64,000 nucleotides of DNA from Micromonospora craniellae. Lineage in GTDB: Bacteria; Actinomycetota; Actinomycetes; Mycobacteriales; Micromonosporaceae. Location: NCBI RefSeq assembly GCF_014764405.1, contig NZ_CP061725.1, forward strand, positions 2,046,001 through 2,110,000, in the 5' to 3' direction. Shown here piece after piece: positions 57,150 to 64,000 of the stretch; within the stretch, counting starts at the first letter, position 1; each line of letters begins with the position of its first letter. The translations under genes and the position numbers were made by a program. A model generated the notes under the pieces. The model was not told the DNA's origin. It worked only from the letters and a program-made list of their open reading frames with translations, and searched no databases.

Positions 57150-58202
57150 TCAGCGGCGGGTGATGAGGTCGTCGAGCATGGCGTCGGTGTCGGCCTGGTG
57201 GTCGAGCAGGACGCGCACCGCGTGGTGGCGTTGGAGCCAGAACTCATTGAGGGCGTCCTGGAACAGGCCGGGTTTGAGGTAGTGCTGCTTGACGCCGTAC
57301 AGGCTCTTGAGTAGTTGGAGTAGTGCCACCTGGGCGCTGGCGCGGATGTCGTGGTCTGCGACCGTGGGGTTGGCTTGCACGTAGGCTTCGATCAGCGTGC
57401 GTGCGGTGGCGAGCCAGTCGGCGGTGGTGGCGACGGTGTTGGGGTAGAAGGCTATTCGCCCTACCTCGTATGCGATGAAGAATGGATCCGGTGGCCGGAA
57501 GTCGATCACGGCAGACAACCGGTCGGCGTTGAAGAGCACGTTCACGGGGCTGTAATCACCGTGCAGGACCTGGGTGGTTAGCGTTGGCAGGCCGTCCATG
57601 AGTTGGGGGATCTCCTTGACTGAGTCTCGCCGCTCGGCGAGCGTTCGCGCGGCCTGCACGTCGAACGGCTCCGCGATGCCTGCCGCGATGCGGGCCTCGG
57701 CCATCCCCGTGAGCCGGTCGATGGTTGCGGCCAGATCCGGTACGTTGACGCCGCGCCACCGCTGCTCCTGGGCTGAAGGTCCGGCGCTGGCCGGCAGTGC
57801 GGCGAAGGTGGCGTGGATACGGCCGAGCGCCGCGCCTGCCTCTCGGGCCTGGGCTGCGGTGAGATCAGCGGTGACAACGGCACCCGGCATCCATTCCCAT
57901 ACAGAGATCGCGTGCCGGGTGCTGGTGTCGACAGGCTCTCCGTCGCGATTGTGGAGGAGGCCGGCGACCGGTATGCCGTGAAGACCTGCGAGGGCCGACA
58001 GCTCGGTGGCGTCTGCTTCTCGGGCCAGATCAATGCCGGGAGGGTAGTTCTTGACGAACACCTCCCGGCCCGCGCATGTCGCCCGGTAGTTGGTCGTGCC
58101 CTGTCCGATGGGAATCTGCACGAGGGAGTCCGGCACGAGTCCGTAGCGGCGCGCGAGGACGCCGCCGATCGTCGCCGAGGGCTCCATCGTAAGGTCGGTC
58201 AT
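57150..58202 (-). CDS. Aminoglycoside phosphotransferase-family kinase
   Basis: 350 residues with the APH/choline-kinase fold: the catalytic loop HGDYSPVNVLFN near residue 213 and the metal-binding Asp in AVIDFRPPDPF near 230; the N-lobe Lys lies in REVFVKNYPPG. It transfers phosphate from ATP to a small hydroxylated substrate, probably a sugar or nucleoside; resistance to an antibiotic should not be assumed. ATG 58202 follows GGAGAG by nine bases. It sits 35 bases upstream of the fusion gene and is likely in the same operon. Confidence 0.85.
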   Translation of the reverse strand: MTDLTMEPSATIGGVLARRYGLVPDSLVQIPIGQGTTNYRATCAGREVFVKNYPPGIDLAREADATELSALAGLHGIPVAGLLHNRDGEPVDTSTRHAISVWEWMPGAVVTADLTAAQAREAGAALGRIHATFAALPASAGPSAQEQRWRGVNVPDLAATIDRLTGMAEARIAAGIAEPFDVQAARTLAERRDSVKEIPQLMDGLPTLTTQVLHGDYSPVNVLFNADRLSAVIDFRPPDPFFIAYEVGRIAFYPNTVATTADWLATARTLIEAYVQANPTVADHDIRASAQVALLQLLKSLYGVKQHYLKPGLFQDALNEFWLQRHHAVRVLLDHQADTDAMLDDLITRR

Positions 58203-58380
58203 CAAGATCGCTCTCCTGTCGTTTAGTTGATGAGCTGCTGGAACAGGGGGTGCAGTCGCGGCTACACGGCGACTGCTGGATGCGGACCCATGTGTGCTCC
58301 CCAGCACGCCTGGTTTCTCATCCCGCGGCCCCTCGAAGGCGGTTGGGGCAGCGGACGGTACGAGCAAGTCAGCTGGAACC
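58203..58380. other. Intergenic gap inside the cluster
   Basis: 178 bp between the isomerase stop and the kinase start. I see no gene, no clear terminator and no promoter. It is the only sizeable gap in an otherwise tightly coupled minus-strand operon, so it may hold an internal promoter. Confidence 0.3.
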
Positions 58381-59184
58381 TCATGGGCCAGCCTCCAGGC
58401 TTGAGCGCCACCACCTCACGGCGTAGCGATACCGGGACATACATTCCTGCACGCTGCGGTCGGCGCCGGTCCACTCGAATGCGACCTCGACGTGGCCGTC
58501 GTCGCCTGCGCGGCCGAATGTCTGCGCCACGATGCGGTGGCCGCCGCCGGTCAGGCCGTAGCCGTTATCGCTGATATGGACGACTCGAGTGTGTCTTTCG
58601 AGCGCGGCCAGGTCATCGCCGAGGCTGTTGAGGCTGCCGGCTCGCAGGTACGCGCTGTGGACCTGAGCTGTGTCGATCAACAGCGCGAGCCCCTCGACAC
58701 GGTCGAGGTATGCCGCCATCGAGGCGAGCGGCTGTCCCGTAAACCACGCCGGATCATGTAGCTCGATCAGCGTCGTCATCCCATACTGGGCGAGGTTCGG
58801 CAGCGCGATGCCGGCCCACTCTCGCTGCTCGATGACACGCCGGGCGAGCAGACGGACAGAGTGCGTCCCCAGCAAGGCGGTGGCGTCGGCTAGGCGGTCA
58901 AGCTCGGCGTTGGCCCGCCGGTATGCCTGCGTACCCGGCCGGTTGAAGTCGGCTAAATCAAGATCAGCCGTGACCGCCGTAATCGGTGGGCTCGACTGGG
59001 CACGGCAGGCCCACCGATCGAGCGTGGTGGTGTCACGCCTGGCCAGGTCGAACCCGCGCTGGCCACCGCGCAGGTGCAGGAAGGGGATCTGGTACGCCGT
59101 CGAGAGCGCGAACAGGTCCTCCATCTCGATGCCGCGGATGCCGATGCTGTAGAGGCCCACCGCAGCCACGGTCCGTCTGGTCAC
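58381..59184 (-). CDS. TIM-barrel sugar phosphate isomerase/epimerase-like
   Basis: 267 residues of the xylose-isomerase-like/AP-endonuclease-2 TIM barrel. Metal-site candidates at strand ends are Glu in TTLIELHDP, Asp in LALLIDTAQVH, and His/Asp in VVHISDNGYG. It probably isomerises or epimerises a sugar or cyclitol. GTG 59184 overlaps the stop of the upstream oxidoreductase as GTGA; an alternative GTG is six bases earlier at 59190. Confidence 0.8.
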   Translation of the reverse strand: MTRRTVAAVGLYSIGIRGIEMEDLFALSTAYQIPFLHLRGGQRGFDLARRDTTTLDRWACRAQSSPPITAVTADLDLADFNRPGTQAYRRANAELDRLADATALLGTHSVRLLARRVIEQREWAGIALPNLAQYGMTTLIELHDPAWFTGQPLASMAAYLDRVEGLALLIDTAQVHSAYLRAGSLNSLGDDLAALERHTRVVHISDNGYGLTGGGHRIVAQTFGRAGDDGHVEVAFEWTGADRSVQECMSRYRYAVRWWRSSLEAGP

Positions 59185-60065
59185 GGCCACTCCAAGATCA
59201 CAAAAGGCGGGGTGGGGCGTTGCCGGCTGGTCAGCGCCGCGTAGAACGGACCGGTCCGGTCGCCGGGGATGGTGTCGAACCAGCCCGGCATACCGTCAAT
59301 GTCGACCGTGCGGGCGACCCAGCGAAGCACTGTCCGGAACATCTCCTGCCGTAACTCGTCGGGATGACCAGCGAGTTCGTGCATGCCAACTATGGCTACG
59401 CCCCGTCGATGGAATACCGCAGAAGGCAAACTCGTCTCGTCACGCGGCGTGCCCAGAAGGCCGACGGATCCGCCCGGTGCCACTACGTCCAACGCCTGCG
59501 CCGATCGCCCCGTGCAGTCGATGACCAGCTGAAACGTGCCATTGGGCGGCTGGCTAACCACGGTGACCTGCGGCAACTCCACCACAGCGGGTTGCGGATG
59601 CGAGGTCACGACCACCACCTGTGGGACACCGAGGCGTTTGAGCTCGAGCACACAGCCAACTGCGAGCGGACCGCCCCCAAACACGACGGCTTCCCGCAGA
59701 CGACTCTGCGGCGGCCAACGGTGCAGGCCAAGGGCTGCCATCAGCTGGAAGCGGGCTACCGCAACATGTCCGGGTCTGGTGCCCGCCGGGATCGGCAGCG
59801 CACGGCGATCCTCGAACTGCGCAGCAGCCCCGTGGGGTACTGGCACAAGTCGTTGCTCACCCTCCGGCAGCCCGATCACGGTCATGTATCCGGCCGGGTG
59901 GTCATCACCCCGCTCGGATGCAGCCAGCCGGCGCAGCTCGGTGCCGGGGCTGACGACGCTGTATCGCGCGGCCATCCAGCCATTCGGAGCCGGCTTCGGC
60001 AAGACATGCGTGGCGGCACCTCGGCGGAAGATGATTCGGGCACCGACGTAATGGCGATCGGTCAT
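59181..60065 (-). CDS. Zinc-type alcohol dehydrogenase-like (MDR) oxidoreductase
   Basis: 294 residues. It has MDR-type features: an N-terminal GroES-like part (MAARYSVVSPGTELRRLA) and a Rossmann part with VVFGGGPLAVGCVLEL. The nucleotide loop is G-G-G-P-L. The usual catalytic-zinc ligands (Cys and the G-H-E of the GHE motif) are not visible, and the catalytic region is shortened, so it may be a zinc-independent or diverged member. It shares ATGA with the stop of the HAD gene at 60062-60065, showing the original operon order. Confidence 0.78.
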   Translation of the reverse strand: MTDRHYVGARIIFRRGAATHVLPKPAPNGWMAARYSVVSPGTELRRLAASERGDDHPAGYMTVIGLPEGEQRLVPVPHGAAAQFEDRRALPIPAGTRPGHVAVARFQLMAALGLHRWPPQSRLREAVVFGGGPLAVGCVLELKRLGVPQVVVVTSHPQPAVVELPQVTVVSQPPNGTFQLVIDCTGRSAQALDVVAPGGSVGLLGTPRDETSLPSAVFHRRGVAIVGMHELAGHPDELRQEMFRTVLRWVARTVDIDGMPGWFDTIPGDRTGPFYAALTSRQRPTPPFVILEWP

Positions 60066-60298
60066 GGCCATCTCTCCAGCAGCGGAGGCAGCCCGGCGAC
60101 GTGGGTGATCACCGGGACGTCTTCGGGACATCCCTGCGGGGGCGGGCCAGCGTTCACCAGCACTGCACGCATGCCAGAGGCACGCGGGCCGGTGACATCC
60201 TTGGCGAGAGTGTCGCCGACGAAGACAATCTTCGCTGGTGCACTACCAGCGGCCTCCGCGACTTTCGCGTAGAAGCGGGGATTTGGCTTGACCGTACC
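60062..60298 (-). pseudogene. HAD hydrolase, 3' fragment (split gene)
   Basis: This is the C-terminal part of a HAD-family phosphatase: VKPNPRFYAKVAEAAG carries the motif III Lys, and IVFVGDTLAKDVTGPRASGM is motif IV with its acidic pair. It lacks motifs I and II, which are on the 5' fragment at 62288-62757. The break lies at a GTACC sequence: the coding frame reads E-I-G-T-V-K-P if the 2-kb insertion is removed. Confidence 0.8.
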
Positions 60299-60300
60299 GC

Positions 60301-60335
60301 CTGCGTTCCGCAGCTCGGCGTCGATATAGGCGGCG
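60301..60335 (+). repeat. Left 35-bp terminal inverted repeat
   Basis: Begins CTGCGTTCCGCAGCTCGGCG and continues through TCGATATAGGCGGCG. It is the reverse complement of 62253-62287 with two differences. It is inside the coding-like region just after the HAD 3' fragment. Confidence 0.8.
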
Positions 60336-60380
60336 GATCTGGGCTGTGAGCTGGGCAAACAGCGGTGGGCCCGGTGACGG

Positions 60381-60396
60381 GGCGTGTCACTAGGCG
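60381..60396 (+). repeat. 16-bp direct repeat, left flank of IS1634-like element
   Basis: GGCGTGTCACTAGGCG, identical to 62183-62198 in the same orientation. It probably is a target-site duplication made by the IS1634-like element; members of that family are known for long, variable duplications. Confidence 0.75.
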
Positions 60397-62182
60397 GCTG
60401 TGTTGTCGCAGGTCAGGCGGTTGCGGGTGTGGCGTCGAAGATCCGGGGCGGCTCGGCGATCTTCAGCTTGGTGAGCAGGGCCTTCTGGGGTTGGGACAGC
60501 TCGGTGCGCTGGGCGAACGTGCCGGCGGGGCCGGTGAACACGCCCAGGTGCAGCCGGTCGATCTCGGTGCGGATCGCGGTCCAGGTGCGGCCGGTCTCGG
60601 TCTCGGCGACCCGGATCAGCAGCAGGGCCAGCCAGCAGAGCAGGATGTGAGCGCGGATGCGGTCCTCGCGGCGGTGGAACACCGGGCGCAGGTCGAGGGT
60701 GGTCTTCATGTCGCGCCAGCCGCGTTCGACTTCGAGGAGCTGCTTGTAGCCCAGGGCGATGTCCTCGGCCGACAGTGTCGGGTCGGAGCAGCGCAGCAGG
60801 TACTTGCCGTCCAGGCGCTGTTCGGCCTTGACCTTGGCCTGGTCGAGGCGCAGCAGGCCCTTGGGGGTGACGCGCAGGAACCGGTTCAGGCCGGGCTTGG
60901 TGGAGATCACGCCGCGTAGCTCGGCGCGTTTGGTGGCCGGCAGCCGGTCGGTGTCGTCGATCAGGTCCGTGAGCTGGGCGATCAGCCGTTGGCGGACAGC
61001 GGCGTCCCGGTCGGCGGCCTCGGGGTTGTAGCAGATGACGAACCGGTCGTCGGTGTCGATGTTGACTTCCTTGACCTGCAGGTTCTCCGCGACGGTGGCG
61101 TAGCGGCCCTGCCGGGCGAGCGCAGCGTCGGCTTCGCTGGTGCCGGCACGCAGCTTCTCACCCAGGATGTAGTGCCCGCCGCCCTGTTGCAGGAAGCGGC
61201 GGTTCTCGGCGGAGGCGAAGCCGCGGTCGGCGACCCAGACGACGCGAGCCAGGCTCCACTCGCGCATGTCGGTCTTGACCTGCCGGATCAGGGCGGAGTC
61301 GCTGGTGTTGCCGGGCCAGCACCACACCCGCACGGGAATGCCGGTGCGGGTGACGGCCATCCCGACCACGACCTGGGGCAGGTCGTCGCGGGAGTCCTTG
61401 CTCTTGCCATGGGTGCGGAACCCTGCCTGCTTGACCGCCGCCGGATCGTCCTCGGCCACGACCCGGCCCTGCTGGTCACGCCACAGCGGTTCGTCGGCCT
61501 CATCGAGTTCGAAGTAGGTGCTGGTGGTGTCGAAGAACAACAGGTCGACCTCAAGGTTGAGCAGGTCGGCGATCTGGTCGTAGACCCCGCGGGTCAACGC
61601 GGGCTCGACCTCGATCAACTGGTCCATCGCCCGGTAGCAGGTGTCGTCGGTGACGTGCGGCAGGTCGGGCAGGTACACGTCCTGGCAGACCCAGTCGGCG
61701 GCGGCCAGCTTGCTCGACGGGGCCAGGGCCCGGTTGGCGACCAGCGCGAACAGCACCCGTTCGACGTCGACCTCCCGGCGGGACGAGCCGACCAGCGGCC
61801 GCAGGACGGTGTCGATGCGCAGCCGGCGCCACAACCCGTCGAGCAGCCACGCCCCGCCCAGCGAACGGGACTCCACAAACGACAGGCCGGCCGGCGCGGC
61901 CGCGGCCAGGGCGTCGGCCGGGGCGAGCAACCGCGACAACGCGTCGACCAAGCGGCGGATACCGGCCACGTCGAGCTGGTCTTCGCGGCCGAACGAGTAC
62001 AACACCCGGGTCTTGGACGCCTTCGCGGCCGGGTCCCACTCGTTGTGAGCCAGTTGCAGGTAGCGGATCGTCTGCCCGTCGCGGGTCTTGCGGGTCGACG
62101 CTTTCACGTACACGAGGCACGACCGTACACCGACTATGAGACCAGCAACAGATCAGCAGCTCAACAAAGTTATCCACAGGCA
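60397..62182 (-). mobile_element. IS1634-family element (~1.79 kb)
   Basis: One transposase gene fills the element. Ends are set by the flanking 16-bp direct repeats; only a short CTGTG match is shared by the two termini, so the inverted repeats are poor or short. It is inserted in the MITE-like element. Confidence 0.75.
60413..62113 (-). CDS. IS1634-family transposase
   Basis: 566 residues with a DDE catalytic core: Asp in LLFFDTTSTYFE, Asp in VVWVADRGFASAEN and Glu in LLEVERGWRDMKTT. Full length for the family, with no frameshift, so it may be active. GTG start at 62113 (an in-frame GTG follows two codons later). Confidence 0.92.
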   Translation of the reverse strand: MYVKASTRKTRDGQTIRYLQLAHNEWDPAAKASKTRVLYSFGREDQLDVAGIRRLVDALSRLLAPADALAAAAPAGLSFVESRSLGGAWLLDGLWRRLRIDTVLRPLVGSSRREVDVERVLFALVANRALAPSSKLAAADWVCQDVYLPDLPHVTDDTCYRAMDQLIEVEPALTRGVYDQIADLLNLEVDLLFFDTTSTYFELDEADEPLWRDQQGRVVAEDDPAAVKQAGFRTHGKSKDSRDDLPQVVVGMAVTRTGIPVRVWCWPGNTSDSALIRQVKTDMREWSLARVVWVADRGFASAENRRFLQQGGGHYILGEKLRAGTSEADAALARQGRYATVAENLQVKEVNIDTDDRFVICYNPEAADRDAAVRQRLIAQLTDLIDDTDRLPATKRAELRGVISTKPGLNRFLRVTPKGLLRLDQAKVKAEQRLDGKYLLRCSDPTLSAEDIALGYKQLLEVERGWRDMKTTLDLRPVFHRREDRIRAHILLCWLALLLIRVAETETGRTWTAIRTEIDRLHLGVFTGPAGTFAQRTELSQPQKALLTKLKIAEPPRIFDATPATA

Positions 62183-62198
62183 GGCGTGTCACTAGGCG
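62183..62198 (+). repeat. 16-bp direct repeat, right flank of IS1634-like element
   Basis: GGCGTGTCACTAGGCG, identical to 60381-60396. The bases before and after differ (A before, T after, versus G before, G after), so the match is exactly 16 bp. Confidence 0.75.
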
Positions 62199-62252
62199 TT
62201 TTCGCCGTTCCCGCCAGGCCGCAACGCCCTGAACTGCACCTTCACACCGCGA

Positions 62253-62287
62253 CGCCGACTATATCGACGCTGAGCTGCGGAACGCAG
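62253..62287 (-). repeat. Right 35-bp terminal inverted repeat
   Basis: On the minus strand it starts CTGCGTTCCGCAGCTCAGCG; it pairs with 60301-60335. GTACC follows directly at 62288. Confidence 0.8.
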
Positions 62288-62757
62288 GTACCGATCTCGC
62301 TGGAGAGCACGAGGGCGTCAAAGCAGTCCGCCAACTCAGCAGCCGCCAGCGTGCGTCGCCTATGGGCGATCGGGCGTTGGGTGTTGCAGGCCAAGACAAG
62401 CCTCCGTCCGCTGCGGCGAAGCTCACGAACCGCCTGCGCGGAACGCGGATCGATGACAGCGTCAGGAACCATCCGCCACAGGACCTCGGCCACGACGGCC
62501 ATATCCGGCAAGACGGCATCCACCTGCAGCCAAGCGGCGGCGAGAATGGACTCCCACGGCGTGTGGACACCTCGCCGGTACGCCGACTGTGCATTGGTGC
62601 GAAGGCTGTCGACAGCGTCGTCGAGCCCTGTGGGACATGGCCAATCAAGGCACTCCAGCGCGGCAACCACATCGCGTCCGTGCGGTGATGCACCCGGACT
62701 GCTGCTGAGCGTGCCGCCGAAATCCAGCGCCACCGCCGACACCGTCAGTTCGCCCAT
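62288..62757 (-). pseudogene. HAD hydrolase, 5' fragment (split gene)
   Basis: Encodes the N-terminal part of a HAD phosphatase. Motif I reads VALDFGGTLSS (Asp kept; the second acid is Gly), and motif II reads LVLACNTQRP. The homologous frame ends at LVLSSEIGT, where GTACC and the inserted element begin. After this the frame runs into element DNA and stops at 62242. The start ATG 62757 follows GAGGGG by about nine bases and overlaps the end of the HprK-like gene by 13 bases. Confidence 0.8.
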
Positions 62758-63575
62758 CGCTGGTTCCCCTCGACTGTCATGCCATCGATTGCTTCCGCCA
62801 TCTCGCCGGGCGTGCCCCGCAACCACCAACAACGAACTGCGGATGCGAGACGACGCACAAGGCGAAGTCGATGGCGCGCGAGCTCAGGAGCTTCCACTAG
62901 CGACAACGGCTCGGCCGCCACGTCGTCGAGGACCTTCGTAATCAGGTAGCCGCTCGCCCGGTACAGCGCGTTCACCGTCACCTGTTGGCCGCACCGCAAG
63001 GGCGGCGAGTCGCAATTGCTCCTATCGACAGTCACCATCACGATGCCGCACAACAGTGGTGCCCCTTCGACGTGAATCGGCATGCTCTCCGCGAGGTCTA
63101 TCCGCTCGCCGCCCCCGATCGGTAGGGCGAGGGCGGGAAACCAATGAGCCACTGCGGAGCGGCGCATGACGAATGCGCGGGTGCCGCCTACCACATCGAT
63201 CCGGCCGGTGGTGCCGAGCCTTACGAGAGTGGTGTCTCCCGCAATGGGGTGCCAACCCATCGAGGTGATCATCTTCAGGCCGGTAAGGCTCTTTCCCGCT
63301 CCGTGGTCCCCCACCAACAGCACCGCGCGGCCAGCCTTCGCGACTGCGACAGCATGCATGCTCAGGGTGTCGTTGCCGAGGTGCTCGGCGTGCAGCCTGG
63401 CGTTGACCAAGCGGCGAACGTCGGCGGGCGTCGTCAACGGGGTGAGCACGAGTGACACGGGTCGTCTGTCCTGACCGGCGGACACGCTTCGCACGGCGGG
63501 GATTTGGGCCGAGAGCGTCGGCCACCACTCGCCCAGGTATGGTGGCCCTTCCACTACTAGTACGGCAGCCGCCAT
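62745..63575 (-). CDS. HPr kinase-like P-loop protein
   Basis: 276 residues with a Walker A motif VGDHGAGKSLTG near residue 89 and a later SNCDSPPLRCG segment; the rest fits the HprK/PEPCK-like fold found in sporadic actinobacterial clusters. These proteins phosphorylate a small molecule or a peptide rather than HPr; the substrate here is unknown. It is the first gene of the coupled cluster and overlaps the HAD start. Its ATG at 63575 lies three bases from the end of a transposase gene, so the original promoter may have been replaced by the IS. Confidence 0.72.
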   Translation of the reverse strand: MAAAVLVVEGPPYLGEWWPTLSAQIPAVRSVSAGQDRRPVSLVLTPLTTPADVRRLVNARLHAEHLGNDTLSMHAVAVAKAGRAVLLVGDHGAGKSLTGLKMITSMGWHPIAGDTTLVRLGTTGRIDVVGGTRAFVMRRSAVAHWFPALALPIGGGERIDLAESMPIHVEGAPLLCGIVMVTVDRSNCDSPPLRCGQQVTVNALYRASGYLITKVLDDVAAEPLSLVEAPELARHRLRLVRRLASAVRCWWLRGTPGEMAEAIDGMTVEGNQRWAN

Positions 63576-63578
63576 TTG

Positions 63579-64000
63579 CTAGTTGACCAGGGTGTATTCG
63601 CGGTTGAGGCGGGTGCGTTGGTGGTGCCAGCGGGCGCGGGCTTGGTGGCGGCGTCGCCAGGTGAGCCAGTCGATGGCGTGGTCGGGTGGTGGTGGGTGGT
63701 GCAGGGCGTCGGCGAGGAGTCGTCCGATCTCGGGCACGGTCAGTGGGATCAGTCCGGGCTCGGCCGGTGGCGGCTGGTCGGGTGTGGTCGGTGGGGGCGC
63801 CTGGCTGTCGGTGCGGTGGCGTAACTGCGCGGCGGTGACCGCGCAGACCGCGAGGGCGGCCATGACCAGCACGGTGTGCCGGGCGATCGCTGTGTGCAGG
63901 CGGGCCTGACACTGGTCCAGGCCGAAGTGGTCCTTGCCGAACTCGAAGCATTCCTCGACCGGCCACCGCAGACCGGCGGCGCGGACCAGCCGCGACACGA
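63579..64000 (-). CDS. IS701/IS4-like transposase, C-terminal part (runs off the edge)
   Basis: About 139 residues: WPVEECFEFGKDHFGLDQCQ and ARLHTAIARHTVLVMAALAV fit the C-terminus of IS701/IS4-type transposases; the catalytic Glu is in VEECFE. The tail is Pro-rich (PPPTTPDQPPPAEPG). The N-terminal two-thirds lie outside the window. The stop is only three bases from the HprK-like start, so the IS end must overlap or abut that gene. Confidence 0.78.
   Translation of the reverse strand, partial: VSRLVRAAGLRWPVEECFEFGKDHFGLDQCQARLHTAIARHTVLVMAALAVCAVTAAQLRHRTDSQAPPPTTPDQPPPAEPGLIPLTVPEIGRLLADALHHPPPPDHAIDWLTWRRRHQARARWHHQRTRLNREYTLVN

Larger units (their letters stand above)
60299..62287. mobile_element. 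Inverted-repeat (MITE-like) element carrying a nested IS
   Basis: It is inserted in the HAD gene, with GTACC at both flanks (60294-60298 and 62288-62292). It is bounded by 35-bp terminal inverted repeats: 60301-60335 and 62253-62287 match with two mismatches, and each contains the small hairpin CTGCGTTCCGCAG. Without the nested IS, about 190 bp would remain, with no coding capacity. It looks like a non-autonomous element. Confidence 0.7.

Noticed and set aside
57150..58202. An antibiotic resistance gene (aminoglycoside phosphotransferase)
   Set aside because: Only the broad APH fold is supported; the operon context points to a metabolic kinase, so I do not claim resistance.
1..64000. CRISPR arrays, tRNA or rRNA genes
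   Set aside because: I saw no regularly spaced repeats with unique spacers and no tRNA-like or rRNA-like sequence; the only tight tandem repeat is the coding 18-bp array at 7278.

Overview
The window reads as chromosome of a high-GC actinomycete. Codon use, the frequent GTG starts and the gene content (ClgR-ClpP, KorAB, FolP2-like DHPS, PaaX, EccD) fit Micromonosporaceae, most likely Micromonospora or a close relative. That assignment is inference, because no rRNA or marker gene is present. The left end resembles the mycobacterial Rv1207-Rv1220 neighbourhood: O-methyltransferase, DUF3117, tag, a DivIVA-domain protein and folP2.

Region 1 (1-17.8 kb) is mostly housekeeping. It holds an O-methyltransferase, leucyl aminopeptidase, DUF3117, a PaaX/enoyl-CoA hydratase pair, 3-methyladenine glycosylase, a Phd/VapC-type toxin-antitoxin pair whose toxin lacks one catalytic Asp, SRPBCC/DivIVA genes, folP2, an orphan nuoA, korAB preceded by a coupled mini-ORF, a divergent azoreductase/MarR pair, a K+ channel with an RCK domain, and clgR-clpP. 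It ends in decay: an hxlR/qorB divergent pair that has lost both N-termini, and a DUF3052 gene broken by an in-frame TGA where the family has Trp.

Region 2 (17.8-51.5 kb) is the most unusual part. A type VII secretion-like locus, almost all on the minus strand, includes a 20.5-kb gene. That gene encodes a 6,843-residue protein with two copies of a ~2,000-residue block, an HEGVH zinc-protease-like motif, and its only visible cysteines in the last 53 residues. Upstream of it lie EccD, a right-handed beta-helix fused to a CbxX/EccA-type AAA ATPase, and a mycosin-like protein whose His and Ser catalytic residues are replaced. Further along are an ECF sigma factor, a 1,021-aa proline-rich protein, a LuxR regulator, a LysM-like membrane protein, a small membrane protein and a YbaB-like protein. 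No EccB, EccC, EccE or WXG100 gene is visible, so this looks like a repurposed or split ESX system dedicated to, or built around, the giant protein.

Region 3 (51.7-64 kb) is accessory DNA rich in mobile elements. It has a truncated Nudix gene, a possible SitI3-like gene, a complete IS3-family element, and a coupled minus-strand sugar/nucleoside-type cluster. The cluster comprises an HprK-like kinase, HAD phosphatase, MDR oxidoreductase, TIM-barrel isomerase, APH-type kinase, and a SAH-hydrolase-like domain fused to a Gfo/Idh domain. It is damaged: the HAD gene is split by a nested insertion (an IS1634-like element inside a ~190-bp inverted-repeat element), and the fusion gene carries a one-base frameshift. 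An IS701/IS4-like transposase runs off the right edge.
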